In this document: one piece after another, positions 38,052-46,690 of the stretch
Layout of the letters: each line of letters starts with the position of its first letter
Position numbering within the stretch: the stretch's first letter is position 1
Assembly: GCF_041538065.1 (NCBI RefSeq)
Contig: NZ_JBGORW010000005.1
Coordinates: forward strand, 62,001 to 126,000
Length of the DNA: 64,000 bases
Source: Leptotrichia hongkongensis
Lineage (GTDB): Bacteria; Fusobacteriota; Fusobacteriia; Fusobacteriales; Leptotrichiaceae
Direction of reading: 5' to 3'
Notes under the pieces: generated by a model
The model's input: the letters and a program-made list of their open reading frames with translations, nothing else
Told to the model about the DNA's origin: nothing
Database searches by the model: none
Program-made: the position numbers and the translations under genes

Positions 38052-38579
38052 ATGGCTAGGGATGAGATTGCAAAAAGATACGCATCAGCAATTTACAATA
38101 TAGCAAAATCTTCTGACAGTATAAATGAAGTTAGGGAAGTACTGAATATTTTTATGGAAAATTATGAGGAAGAGGAGGAATTTAGAAAAATTTTGGAAGA
38201 TCCTCTCAAAAAATTTTCAGAAAAAGAAAAGTTTTTAGAAAAATCGTTTGACCACTTTACAAAAGAATCGCTAGGGATAGTTAAATATATCGTAAGAAAA
38301 CAGCGTCTATCATTAGTTGGAGATATAAAGGAATATTTTTTAAAACTTTATTATGAGGAAAATAACAAACTTCCAATAACTGCTATATTTGCAAAGGAGC
38401 TATCAGAGAAACAAAGGGAACTGCTAATAGAAAAACTTGAAAAAAAATACGGTAAAAAAATTGTTTTAAATCTTGAAGTTGATAAAGAAATAATCGGTGG
38501 AGGGATTTTAAAAATTGGGAATGAAGTTATTAACGGTTCAATAAAAAATCAGATTGAAGAAATGAAGAAAAATTTTTAG
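38052..38579 (+). CDS. atpH: F-type ATP synthase subunit delta
   Basis: Stalk subunit linking b to the alpha/beta head, 175 residues. The N-terminal helical domain begins IAKRYASAIYNIAK, and the C-terminal part contains VDKEIIGGGILKIGNEVINGSIKNQ, the diagnostic motif. Starts one base after atpF, so it is tightly coupled. Confidence 0.95.
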   Translation: MARDEIAKRYASAIYNIAKSSDSINEVREVLNIFMENYEEEEEFRKILEDPLKKFSEKEKFLEKSFDHFTKESLGIVKYIVRKQRLSLVGDIKEYFLKLYYEENNKLPITAIFAKELSEKQRELLIEKLEKKYGKKIVLNLEVDKEIIGGGILKIGNEVINGSIKNQIEEMKKNF

Positions 38580-38597
38580 AAACGGAGGTGCTTTTCT

Positions 38598-40103
38598 TTG
38601 AGAATCAAGCCAGAAGAAATAAGTAAAATAATCCGAAGCGAAATCGAAAATTACAAAAGTTCACTGGATATTTCCAATACTGGAACAGTCTTGGAAGTAG
38701 GAGATGGAATTGCCAGAATCTACGGATTAAGTGACGCTATGGCAGGAGAACTTTTAGAGTTTGAAAATGGAACTATCGGAATGGCGCTAAATTTGGAAGA
38801 AAGTAACATTGGAGCAGTAATTTTTGGAAAGACACAAGGGATAAAAGAAGGAAGCATAGTAAAGGGGTTAGGAAAAGTAGCTGAAGTTCCAGCTGGAAAT
38901 GAGCTGCTTGGAAGAGTAGTCGATGCACTTGGTAACCCAATTGATGGAAAAGGGACGATAACAGCTGATAAATATATGCCGATTGAGAGACAGGCATCAG
39001 GAATTATCGCAAGAAAACCTGTTACACAGCCTATGCAGACTGGAATAAAGGCAATAGATGGAATGTTTCCGATTGGAAAAGGGCAAAGGGAATTGATAAT
39101 TGGAGATAGACAGACTGGAAAAACAGCGATTGCGATTGATTCAATTATAAATCAAAAAAATAATGATGTTATATGTGTTTATGTCGCAATTGGACAAAAA
39201 AGGTCTACAGTTGCACAAATTTATAAAAAACTTGAAGAGGCAGGTGCATTGGAATATACGATTATTGTTGCAGCTACTGCTTCAGAATCAGCACCACTTC
39301 AATATTTAGCACCATATTCAGGGGTTGCTATGGGTGAATATTTTATGGATCAAGGAAAAGATGTGCTAATAGTTTATGATGATTTGTCAAAACATGCGGT
39401 AGCTTACCGTGAAATGTCATTACTGTTGAAAAGGCCGCCAGGAAGGGAAGCGTATCCAGGAGACGTTTTCTATCTTCACTCAAGACTTCTTGAAAGAGCA
39501 GCAAAATTAAGCGACAAACTGGGTGGAGGTTCAATTACAGCACTTCCAATTGTAGAAACACAGGCTGGGGATATTTCGGCATATATTCCGACAAATGTTA
39601 TTTCAATAACAGATGGACAAATATTCTTGGAAACAGATTTATTTAATTCAGGATTCAGACCAGCGATAAATGCAGGAGTTTCTGTATCAAGAGTTGGAGG
39701 AGCAGCACAAATTAAGGCTATGAAGCAAGTTGCTTCGAAAGTAAAACTGGAACTTGCCCAATACAATGAATTATTAGCATTTACGCAGTTTGGATCAGAT
39801 TTGGATAAAGCAACTAGAGATCAGCTTAACCGTGGATCTAAAATTATGGAAGTATTAAAGCAGCCACAATATACTCCATTTAAAGTTCAGGAACAAGTAA
39901 TTTCGTTTTACTGTGTAACAAATGGATATTTTGATGATGTTCCAACTGAAAAAGTCAGAACATTTGAAAAAGATCTGATAGAAGCACTTAAAAATAATTC
40001 AGAAATTTTAACTGAAATTCGTGAGAAGAAAGAATTAGACGATGAAATGAAAAGCAGACTAGATGAATTTATAACGAACTTTAAAAAAGAATATGTGTGG
40101 TAA
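38598..40103 (+). CDS. atpA: F-type ATP synthase subunit alpha
   Basis: Non-catalytic nucleotide-binding subunit of the F1 head, 501 residues. The Walker A motif GDRQTGKT is at residues 169-176, and the alpha signature [13 protein letters not shown] is present. The start is TTG at 38598, supported by GGAGGTG seven bases upstream and by the family's usual N terminus ([15 protein letters not shown]). A TTG start for a subunit needed in three copies per enzyme is notable; the strong ribosome-binding site may compensate. Confidence 0.96.
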   Translation: MRIKPEEISKIIRSEIENYKSSLDISNTGTVLEVGDGIARIYGLSDAMAGELLEFENGTIGMALNLEESNIGAVIFGKTQGIKEGSIVKGLGKVAEVPAGNELLGRVVDALGNPIDGKGTITADKYMPIERQASGIIARKPVTQPMQTGIKAIDGMFPIGKGQRELIIGDRQTGKTAIAIDSIINQKNNDVICVYVAIGQKRSTVAQIYKKLEEAGALEYTIIVAATASESAPLQYLAPYSGVAMGEYFMDQGKDVLIVYDDLSKHAVAYREMSLLLKRPPGREAYPGDVFYLHSRLLERAAKLSDKLGGGSITALPIVETQAGDISAYIPTNVISITDGQIFLETDLFNSGFRPAINAGVSVSRVGGAAQIKAMKQVASKVKLELAQYNELLAFTQFGSDLDKATRDQLNRGSKIMEVLKQPQYTPFKVQEQVISFYCVTNGYFDDVPTEKVRTFEKDLIEALKNNSEILTEIREKKELDDEMKSRLDEFITNFKKEYVW

Positions 40104-40118
40104 AGCAGGTGAAATGAT

Positions 40119-40979
40119 ATGTCAGCAAATATGAAAGAAATAAAGGAACGTATTGACAGTGTAAAAAATACAAGCCAAATAACAAACGCAATGAATATTG
40201 TTTCTTCTACAAAATTTAAAAAATTTCAGGTTTTAACTCTAAAATCTAGAAACTATGCATATGCTGTAAATGAGGCTTTTGATAATTTAGTTGCAAGTCT
40301 TAAGGGAAATAAATTTGTAATTTTTGATGGAAAGCCAGAAGTTAGAAGAGTCGGAATTATAGTGATGACATCAGATCGTGGGTTATGTGGAAGCTTTAAC
40401 TCAAATACTTTTAGAAGGCTTGAGAGCATGAGAAAGCAGTTTGAGAAGGAAGGAAAAGATGTTTCAGTTGTAACAATTGGAAGAAAAGCAAAAGAATATT
40501 GTAAAAATCGGGATATCAATGTGGATAGTGAGTATACACAGATGATTCCAGAAACAATGTTTGAAACTGGTAAAAAAATCAGTGAAGATGTAGTGCAGTT
40601 TTATTTAAACGATTTTTATGATGAAGTCTATATGATTTATTCAAAATTTGTATCAGCAGTTGAGTATAATATTCAGGTGGAAAAATTGCTTCCAATAGAA
40701 AAAAAGGAAGGATTGCCAACAAAGGAATATGTGTTTGATCCGTCAGAGGAAGAAGTGTTGAACTCGTTTGTTCCACAAGTTTTGAATATAAAATTATATC
40801 AGTCGTTACTTGAAAATTCGGCAAGTGAGCATTCAGCTAGAATGTCGGCAATGAAACAGGCTAACGATAATGCTTCTGAAATGATAAGAAATTTGGAAGT
40901 GCAGTATAACCGTGAAAGACAAGGAAAAATAACACAGGAATTGACAGAAATTATAAGTGGTTCTTTAGGAGTGCAGTAA
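40119..40979 (+). CDS. atpG: F-type ATP synthase subunit gamma
   Basis: Central rotor shaft, 286 residues. The N-terminal coiled-coil helix reads IKERIDSVKNTSQITNAM, the Rossmann-like middle contains TSDRGLCGSFN, and the C-terminal helix carries ARMSAMKQANDNASEMI. Normal length, 15 bp after atpA. Confidence 0.95.
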   Translation: MSANMKEIKERIDSVKNTSQITNAMNIVSSTKFKKFQVLTLKSRNYAYAVNEAFDNLVASLKGNKFVIFDGKPEVRRVGIIVMTSDRGLCGSFNSNTFRRLESMRKQFEKEGKDVSVVTIGRKAKEYCKNRDINVDSEYTQMIPETMFETGKKISEDVVQFYLNDFYDEVYMIYSKFVSAVEYNIQVEKLLPIEKKEGLPTKEYVFDPSEEEVLNSFVPQVLNIKLYQSLLENSASEHSARMSAMKQANDNASEMIRNLEVQYNRERQGKITQELTEIISGSLGVQ

Positions 40980-41035
40980 TTATTTTTACAACCTTAAAGA
41001 ATCTGAGCATAAATTAAGAAGGAGGTTAAAGGTAA

Positions 41036-42436
<1,401 letters not shown>

Positions 42437-42460
42437 TTTTTAAAATAATATTTAATAGAA

Positions 42461-42486
42461 ACAGGGATAATACACTCCCTGTTTTC
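42461..42486 (+). terminator. Terminator-like hairpin between atpD and atpC
   Basis: ACAGGG (42461-42466) pairs perfectly with CCCTGT (42477-42482), followed by only four T. It lies inside the operon, so it could act as an attenuating terminator or protect the 3' end of the upstream message, leaving atpC at lower abundance. Confidence 0.5.
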
Positions 42487-42535
42487 CAATACTTAAAGTT
42501 AAAAGTAAGCATACTTTGGAACGGAAGGAGGCTTT

Positions 42536-42925
42536 ATGGCAGCAGAATTTATTTTGGAAGCAGTAACTCCAGAAAGACTAGTTTTTGAAAAGCCTGTTGA
42601 ATTTGTAAAATTACGTACAGAAAATGGAGATATCGGAATACTTGCAAAGCATATTAATTATATTACACCAATTGGTGCAGGAGAAATGCTTGTTCGTGAA
42701 AAAGATAAGGAAGATGTCACATACTATCTGGAAGGTGGATTTTTGGAAGTAAGACAAGATAAAGTTGTCATTCTAGGAGTAAATATTGTTGAGGCAACTA
42801 AGGCAGAAGCTGAAAGAATGGCAAGGGAAGTAGCAATTGAAAGAGCAAAAAGACAAAAAATACAGGAAGATCAGGATATTTTAGGAACGAAAAAACGTAT
42901 TAAGAGCAATTTGAGCAGGAAATAA
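42536..42925 (+). CDS. atpC: F-type ATP synthase subunit epsilon
   Basis: Regulatory rotor subunit, 129 residues: N-terminal beta sandwich (FILEAVTPERLVFEKPVEFV, TENGDIGILAKH) and a C-terminal helical hairpin rich in Ala, Glu and Arg. A GGAGG site precedes the ATG. It is last in the operon and separated from atpD by 99 bp with a hairpin. Confidence 0.94.
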   Translation: MAAEFILEAVTPERLVFEKPVEFVKLRTENGDIGILAKHINYITPIGAGEMLVREKDKEDVTYYLEGGFLEVRQDKVVILGVNIVEATKAEAERMAREVAIERAKRQKIQEDQDILGTKKRIKSNLSRK

Positions 42926-42928
42926 ATT

Positions 42929-42955
42929 TTGAAATTCTAAAAAATGTGGTATAAT
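42929..42955 (+). promoter_or_regulatory. Extended -10 promoter of the DUF4912 gene
   Basis: TGG directly before TATAAT (42950-42955) gives an extended -10; a TTGAAA at 42929-42934 lies 15 bp upstream. Confidence 0.65.
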
Positions 42956-43017
42956 ATGTATAAAATATAGTTAATTTAGTAATAATTTTAAATAAATGAC
43001 GTAAAGGTGGTATGGGA

Positions 43018-44016
43018 ATGGAGCAAATAAAAAAAAATAGAAGCAGAACACATTATAGAAATTACGTAAATGAAAAATTAACTGGAAATATAACAAGAAA
43101 TTTGAACAGACTGGAAAGATTTATTTCGCTTGAAGTTATTGAAAAGGAAATTATTGAAAGAGTTTTAATAAAGTACTTTTTGATAAAGAGAAGCAGAACG
43201 TTTTATAGAAATTTTGTAAATAAAAAATTGGTAGGAAGCCTAGGAAAAAGATACAGAAAATTTTTCAAGGATATAGACTTTAATTATGAAAAAATTTCGC
43301 CAGATCAGATAAGACGTAGATATACTGAGACTGAAATTAATCGTTCAAAATATGCAAAAGGTGTAGAATTTGATGGAAAATCCGACCATGATGATATTTA
43401 CTTCGATAAGGCTCCATTACCAGCATCATATTTTGTAGATGAAATCGTTCTAATGCCAAAAAATCCTACAACACTATATGTTTATTGGGAAATTCGCGAT
43501 GATACTTATGAAAGATTGGCTTCAAATAACGGAATTATTGACAATGTAGTTATAAAACTTTACAAAGACGGAAAAGAATACAGAAAAATTATAAGACATG
43601 AAAGAATAGGATCTCATTATATTACTGAAATTGATGTAGATCAGCAACATTATGAAGCTTCTATCGGGTATGAAGACCAGTACGGGAACTACTCTGAAGT
43701 AGCTCACTCAGTAGAAGCAATCTCACCAAATGACAAAGTTTCTGATAATATTGATTTATCGTGGGGAACTGTAAAACTTGATAAAAATACAAATCAGCTT
43801 ATAAAATATATAAATACTCCAGTTTCAACGCCAGAAGGAAGAGAGCTTTTAGGAGTACCTGCAGATTATGATGTGGATGAAAATAATGAATTTATAATTG
43901 AAGTTATAGAAAGATTGACAAAAGTAGGAGCTTCAGAATCATTAATCGAAAGAAAAGTGATAAAAGGAAAACTTCCAAATCTTAGACTGGATATGGGTGG
44001 TTCAAGAAGCAGTTAG
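43018..44016 (+). CDS. DUF4912 domain protein with N-terminal tandem repeat
   Basis: A 332-residue protein. The C-terminal two thirds is a DUF4912 domain (YFVDEIVLMPKNPTTLYVYWEI, then SIGYEDQYGNYSEVAHS and a DLSWGTVKLD segment), a family with a proposed carbohydrate- or surface-associated, Ig-like fold but no proven role. The first 80 residues contain two copies, about 50 residues apart, of a basic motif: RSRTHYRNYVNEKLTG and RSRTFYRNFVNKKLVG. The ATG at 43018 is preferred, as AAAGGTGG is seven bases upstream. There is no signal peptide. Confidence 0.8.
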   Translation: MEQIKKNRSRTHYRNYVNEKLTGNITRNLNRLERFISLEVIEKEIIERVLIKYFLIKRSRTFYRNFVNKKLVGSLGKRYRKFFKDIDFNYEKISPDQIRRRYTETEINRSKYAKGVEFDGKSDHDDIYFDKAPLPASYFVDEIVLMPKNPTTLYVYWEIRDDTYERLASNNGIIDNVVIKLYKDGKEYRKIIRHERIGSHYITEIDVDQQHYEASIGYEDQYGNYSEVAHSVEAISPNDKVSDNIDLSWGTVKLDKNTNQLIKYINTPVSTPEGRELLGVPADYDVDENNEFIIEVIERLTKVGASESLIERKVIKGKLPNLRLDMGGSRSS

Positions 44017-44018
44017 AA

Positions 44019-44052
44019 CATTTTTATAAATGTTTTTATAAATGTTTTTATA
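44019..44052 (+). repeat. Triple 12-bp direct repeat behind the DUF4912 gene
   Basis: The unit TTTTTATAAATG recurs two and a half times in a row. Because ACATTT can pair with AAATGT before a T-run, the stretch may also serve as a weak terminator. It is too short and regular to be a CRISPR array. Confidence 0.6.
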
Positions 44053-44078
44053 AAAATTAGAATTAAAGGAGATTTAAA

Positions 44079-44462
44079 ATGGCAATGTTAAATATGCTGC
44101 ACGCTTGTTTACGTGTAGAAAATTTAGAAAAATCTATCGAATTTTACGAAAAGGCATTTGGATTTAAGGAAGATCGACGTAAAGATTTTCCAGAACATAA
44201 ATTTACTATTGTTTATTTGACTCTTCCGGGAGAAAGTTTTGAAATTGAGCTGACTTATAATTATGGTCACGGTCCATATACAATTGGTGACGGTTTTTCA
44301 CATCTGGCAATTGCTTCGGACGACTTGGAAGGAGATAATGAAAAACATAAGGCAATGGGATACAAGACAACAGATCTTATGGGCTTGCCTGGTAAACCTG
44401 GACATTATTATTTCGTAACGGATCCAGATGGTTACCGTATGGAAGTAATTCGTGCAGAATAA
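44079..44462 (+). CDS. gloA: Lactoylglutathione lyase (glyoxalase I) family protein
   Basis: A 127-residue vicinal oxygen chelate protein close to glyoxalase I, which isomerises the methylglyoxal-thiol adduct to an S-lactoyl thioester. Metal ligands are visible: His near the start (MLHACLRVENL), Glu in FEIELTYNYG, His in FSHLAIASDD, and Glu in GYRMEVIRAE. The conserved DPDGYRMEVI closes the protein. It stands alone with a strong terminator. Since many anaerobes lack glutathione, the cofactor thiol is uncertain. Confidence 0.9.
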   Translation: MAMLNMLHACLRVENLEKSIEFYEKAFGFKEDRRKDFPEHKFTIVYLTLPGESFEIELTYNYGHGPYTIGDGFSHLAIASDDLEGDNEKHKAMGYKTTDLMGLPGKPGHYYFVTDPDGYRMEVIRAE

Positions 44463-44510
44463 AAGTTAGCAATAAAACATATTTAAAGCAAATAATAGAA
44501 ATATCATAAG

Positions 44511-44536
44511 AAAAGACCGAGATTTTCGGTCTTTTA
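44511..44536 (+). terminator. Terminator after gloA
   Basis: AAAAGACCGA pairs with TCGGTCTTTT around a short loop; perfect 10-bp arms. The A/T tails on both sides could let it work in both directions. Confidence 0.85.
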
Positions 44537-44582
44537 TAGTAAAACTATTTATACAAAATTTTAACAGGTGCAAGGAGAAAAT

Positions 44583-45317
44583 ATGAAGATAATAGTATAT
44601 GGTGCTGGAGTTATGGCACAGTATGTAAAAGAATCAGTAATAAATTCTGGAAATGAATTTGCTGGGCTGGTTGACCCGCTTGGAAATGGGGATTTTGAAA
44701 ATCTGAAGGGAAAAGATGTGGATTTTGATGCAATTATTGATTTTTCGCATTTTAGTTTGCTGGAGGATGTACTTGAAGCGGGAATTGATAAAAAAGTTCC
44801 AGTTCTAATTGCTACAACTGGACATTCAGAAGAACAGCTTGAAAAAATCCAGGAAGCATCAAAGCAAATACCGATAATTAAAGCGACAAATACTTCAGTT
44901 GGAGTAAATATCGTAAATGAAATTGTAGCCTTTGCGACAAAATTATTAAAGGATTTTGATATTGAAATAATTGAAAAGCATCACAACAGAAAAATTGACG
45001 CACCAAGCGGTACAGCGAATACTTTACTTGAAGTTGTCAAGGAAAATCTGGATAATGATGGAAAAGATTATAGAACAATTTACGGAAGAGAAGGGCACAG
45101 TAAACGTGCGGAAAAGGAAATAGGAGTTCACGCCATACGTGGCGGAAATATAGTCGGAGAACATACCGTAATTTATGCAAAAAATGATGAAATTATCGAA
45201 ATAAAGCACGAAGCATTATCAAGAAAAATGTTTTCAGACGGTGCAGTCAAAGCTGTAGAATTTCTTGCTGGAAAAAAAGCAGGATTGTACACAATGAAAG
45301 ATGTACTTGGTTTATAA
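44583..45317 (+). CDS. dapB: 4-hydroxy-tetrahydrodipicolinate reductase
   Basis: NAD(P)H-dependent reductase of the diaminopimelate/lysine pathway, about 244 residues. The dinucleotide fold begins MKIIVYGAGVMAQ, followed by ATTGHSEEQ, and the catalytic signature is EKHHNRKIDAPSGTA. The ATG at 44583 is preferred over the GTG 15 bases upstream because AAGGAGA lies between them. No other dap gene is adjacent. A strong terminator follows. Confidence 0.94.
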   Translation: MKIIVYGAGVMAQYVKESVINSGNEFAGLVDPLGNGDFENLKGKDVDFDAIIDFSHFSLLEDVLEAGIDKKVPVLIATTGHSEEQLEKIQEASKQIPIIKATNTSVGVNIVNEIVAFATKLLKDFDIEIIEKHHNRKIDAPSGTANTLLEVVKENLDNDGKDYRTIYGREGHSKRAEKEIGVHAIRGGNIVGEHTVIYAKNDEIIEIKHEALSRKMFSDGAVKAVEFLAGKKAGLYTMKDVLGL

Positions 45318-45320
45318 TAA

Positions 45321-45356
45321 AAAAACTCTAGTTTATTAGACTGGAGTTTTTTTTTT
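45321..45356 (+). terminator. Terminator after dapB
   Basis: AAAACTCTAGT pairs with ACTGGAGTTTT with one G-T pair, followed by a T-run of about ten. Confidence 0.88.
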
Positions 45357-45361
45357 AAAAA

Positions 45362-45516
45362 TTATTTTGTATCTTCACAATAAACGTTTCCACTAGGGTA
45401 TTTATAACATTTAGTTCCTTTTTCTGCCATTCTTTGATCAACTCGATTCCAATAATTCGGACTAAAAAGTTCACAACTATCCACACTTAACCCAACATTT
45501 TAAAAATGTTTTTCAT
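45362..45516 (-). pseudogene. Small frameshifted gene
   Basis: On the minus strand an ATG at 45516 with AGGAGTG seven bases upstream starts a nine-codon frame (MKNIFKMLG) that stops. A different frame immediately beyond it reads about 43 codons of plausible protein, including SPNYWNRVDQRMAEKGTKCY and ending PSGNVYCEDTK at a stop at 45362. The pattern suggests a small secreted or lipoprotein-like gene that lost part of its signal sequence through a frameshifting deletion. A real short peptide or a sequencing error are alternatives. Confidence 0.5.
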
Positions 45517-45550
45517 AAAATATCACTCCTTATATTTTAATAGTAAAAAT

Positions 45551-45662
45551 TATAACGTAAGGGCATCAGGCGCCATGCCCTTACAACCCCGCTTTACGCA
45601 AAACTTTCTTATAAAGAAAAAATAAAACTCGCTTCGTAAAAACTACGCTCAGACAGTTATTT
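45551..45662 (-). repeat. Inverted repeat D, left copy (minus orientation)
   Basis: Read on the minus strand, this matches 45764-45867 on the plus strand: a GAGCG...AGCGAGTTT block, a T-rich stretch, GGGTTG, and a hairpin with 10-bp arms GTAAGGGCAT/ATGCCCTTAC. In the plus copy the hairpin arms are different (GCAAGGGAAAT) but the loop core ATGGCG..TGAT is kept. Confidence 0.75.
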
Positions 45663-45763
45663 TTCCTTTAACGAAATTTTGCTTATTTAATATTTTCCAA
45701 ATTTAAGAACTTAAATATATAATTTTTATAAGTTAATGTATAATGTCGTGATTTTTTTGGAAT

Positions 45764-45867
45764 GAAAACGATTGTTTGAGCGTTAGCGAGTTTCGTTTTT
45801 ATTTCAAAAAAATGCTTAGACGAGCCAGGGTTGCAAGGGAAATGGCGATTGATTTCCCTTGCTTATA
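45764..45867 (+). repeat. Inverted repeat D, right copy (plus orientation)
   Basis: Homologous to the reverse strand of 45551-45662. The terminal hairpin is GCAAGGGAAAT/ATTTCCCTTGC around GGCGATTG. The two copies face away from each other, separated by about 100 bp. Confidence 0.75.
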
Positions 45868-46118
45868 CAAAAAGGGAAAACATATAATTATGAAAAAATA
45901 TTTATTAACAACAAGTAATTTTTCAAAATTTAAATAAAAATCCCTTATTTGAATACTTAAAAATTAGATTCAATTTTTTTAACAAACCTATCAAACTAAT
46001 TATTATATAATTTAAAAATATTCTGCTATTTATATAATTATAACAAATAAAATAAAAAAATTTAATATTTATACGGTAAATTAAATACTATATTTTGATT
46101 GTTTTTTTTTTTTTTTTT

Positions 46119-46149
46119 GAAATTTTAATAATATACTCGAATCATTTAA
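46119..46149. repeat. Repeat C, second copy, left fragment
   Basis: Matches 13437-13470 (ATACTCGAA then CATTTAA). It breaks off at CATTTAA, and the homology resumes only after the 346-bp element. Confidence 0.7.
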
Positions 46150-46495
46150 CACTAAACCCCATTTAAATAACGAATTTATTATAAACTTTTCCAATGAAGG
46201 ATAAAAACCTAGTATTTCAAAATAATTAAAATATTTTTTTGTTTTAATAAACCGACGGAGCTTTTATTTGTTCAGCTACGACTGTTTGACGACTGGAAGG
46301 AGGAGTTTCGGAGTTGAGCAAATGAAAGTCGTAGTCTGGCCATAGGTGCAGGATTTGCGGCAATGAGCAATCCTGCAAAAATAAATAAAGAAAAAACATA
46401 ATAAAAACAGTAAAAACCATTATTAAACAAAATAATCTTATACTTAAAGCATATTAGAGACTAGAAATATTCGTCATTCAAACTGGGAATAGCAT
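46150..46495. mobile_element. Element A: structured intergenic element, copy 1
   Basis: A 346-bp non-coding element, homologous to 63615-64000, that splits a copy of repeat C. Ends are loosely inverted (CTAAACCCCATTTAAAT against the reverse strand of the right end, about 12 of 17 matches). The left flank in both copies is TTAA. Inside, TTTGTTC (46267-46273) pairs with GAGCAAA (46316-46322), CTACGACT (46276-46283) with AGTCGTAG (46327-46334) in a crossing, pseudoknot order, and CAGGATT (46349-46355) with AATCCTG (46369-46375). It codes for no protein. It may be a miniature element derived from an insertion sequence. Confidence 0.7.
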
Positions 46496-46572
46496 AAAAT
46501 TGAACTGATAGAAATTGGTTTGAGTAAAATAGTCATAACTTTTGAGTTCTGTTTTAAACTAGTTTTACTATA
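46496..46572. repeat. Repeat C, second copy, right fragment
   Basis: Matches 13470-13556, from AAAATTGAACTG through AACTTTTGAGTTCTG to the palindrome AAACTAGTTT. It ends just before the promoter of the acyl-CoA dehydrogenase gene. Confidence 0.75.
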
Positions 46573-46588
46573 TAATGTATTTAAAAAT

Positions 46589-46616
46589 TGTTATTTTTTT
46601 TCATTTATGTTATAAT
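46589..46616 (+). promoter_or_regulatory. Promoter of the acyl-CoA dehydrogenase gene
   Basis: TTGTTA (46589-46594), 16-bp spacer, TATAAT (46611-46616) preceded by TGT, giving an extended -10. Confidence 0.7.
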
Positions 46617-46628
46617 AACAGTTGTTAT
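46615..46628. promoter_or_regulatory. Candidate operator overlapping the transcription start
   Basis: A short inverted repeat, ATAACA-GT-TGTTAT, lies directly on the predicted start of transcription. The position is that of a repressor site. No regulator gene is adjacent. Confidence 0.4.
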
Positions 46629-46690
46629 ATAAACAAATTATTTTGAAACCAAAATATTTTGTTTTAAATTACTTGCTTTGGAGGAGAGAA

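Larger units (their letters stand above)
45517..46588. other. Intergenic repeat island
   Basis: No intact gene is seen in this stretch of just over 1 kb. It contains an inverted pair of about 110-bp repeats (45551-45662 and 45764-45867), a run of 17 T at 46102-46118, and a 346-bp element (46150-46495) inserted into a second repeat (46119-46149 and 46496-46572). These are listed separately. The stretch 45868-46101 shows no recognisable structure. Confidence 0.7.

Noticed and set aside
44019..44052. Tandem repeats that might be the start of a CRISPR array
   Set aside because: The unit is only 12 bp, the copies are contiguous without spacers, and the sequence is nearly pure A/T.
45890..45938. 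15-codon frame starting ATG behind inverted repeat D
   Set aside because: It is too short and lacks a well-placed ribosome-binding site; chance occurrence is likely.
46102..46118. Run of 17 T as a possible phase-variation tract
   Set aside because: It lies in the gene-free repeat island, more than 450 bp from the nearest promoter, so slippage there would have no obvious effect.
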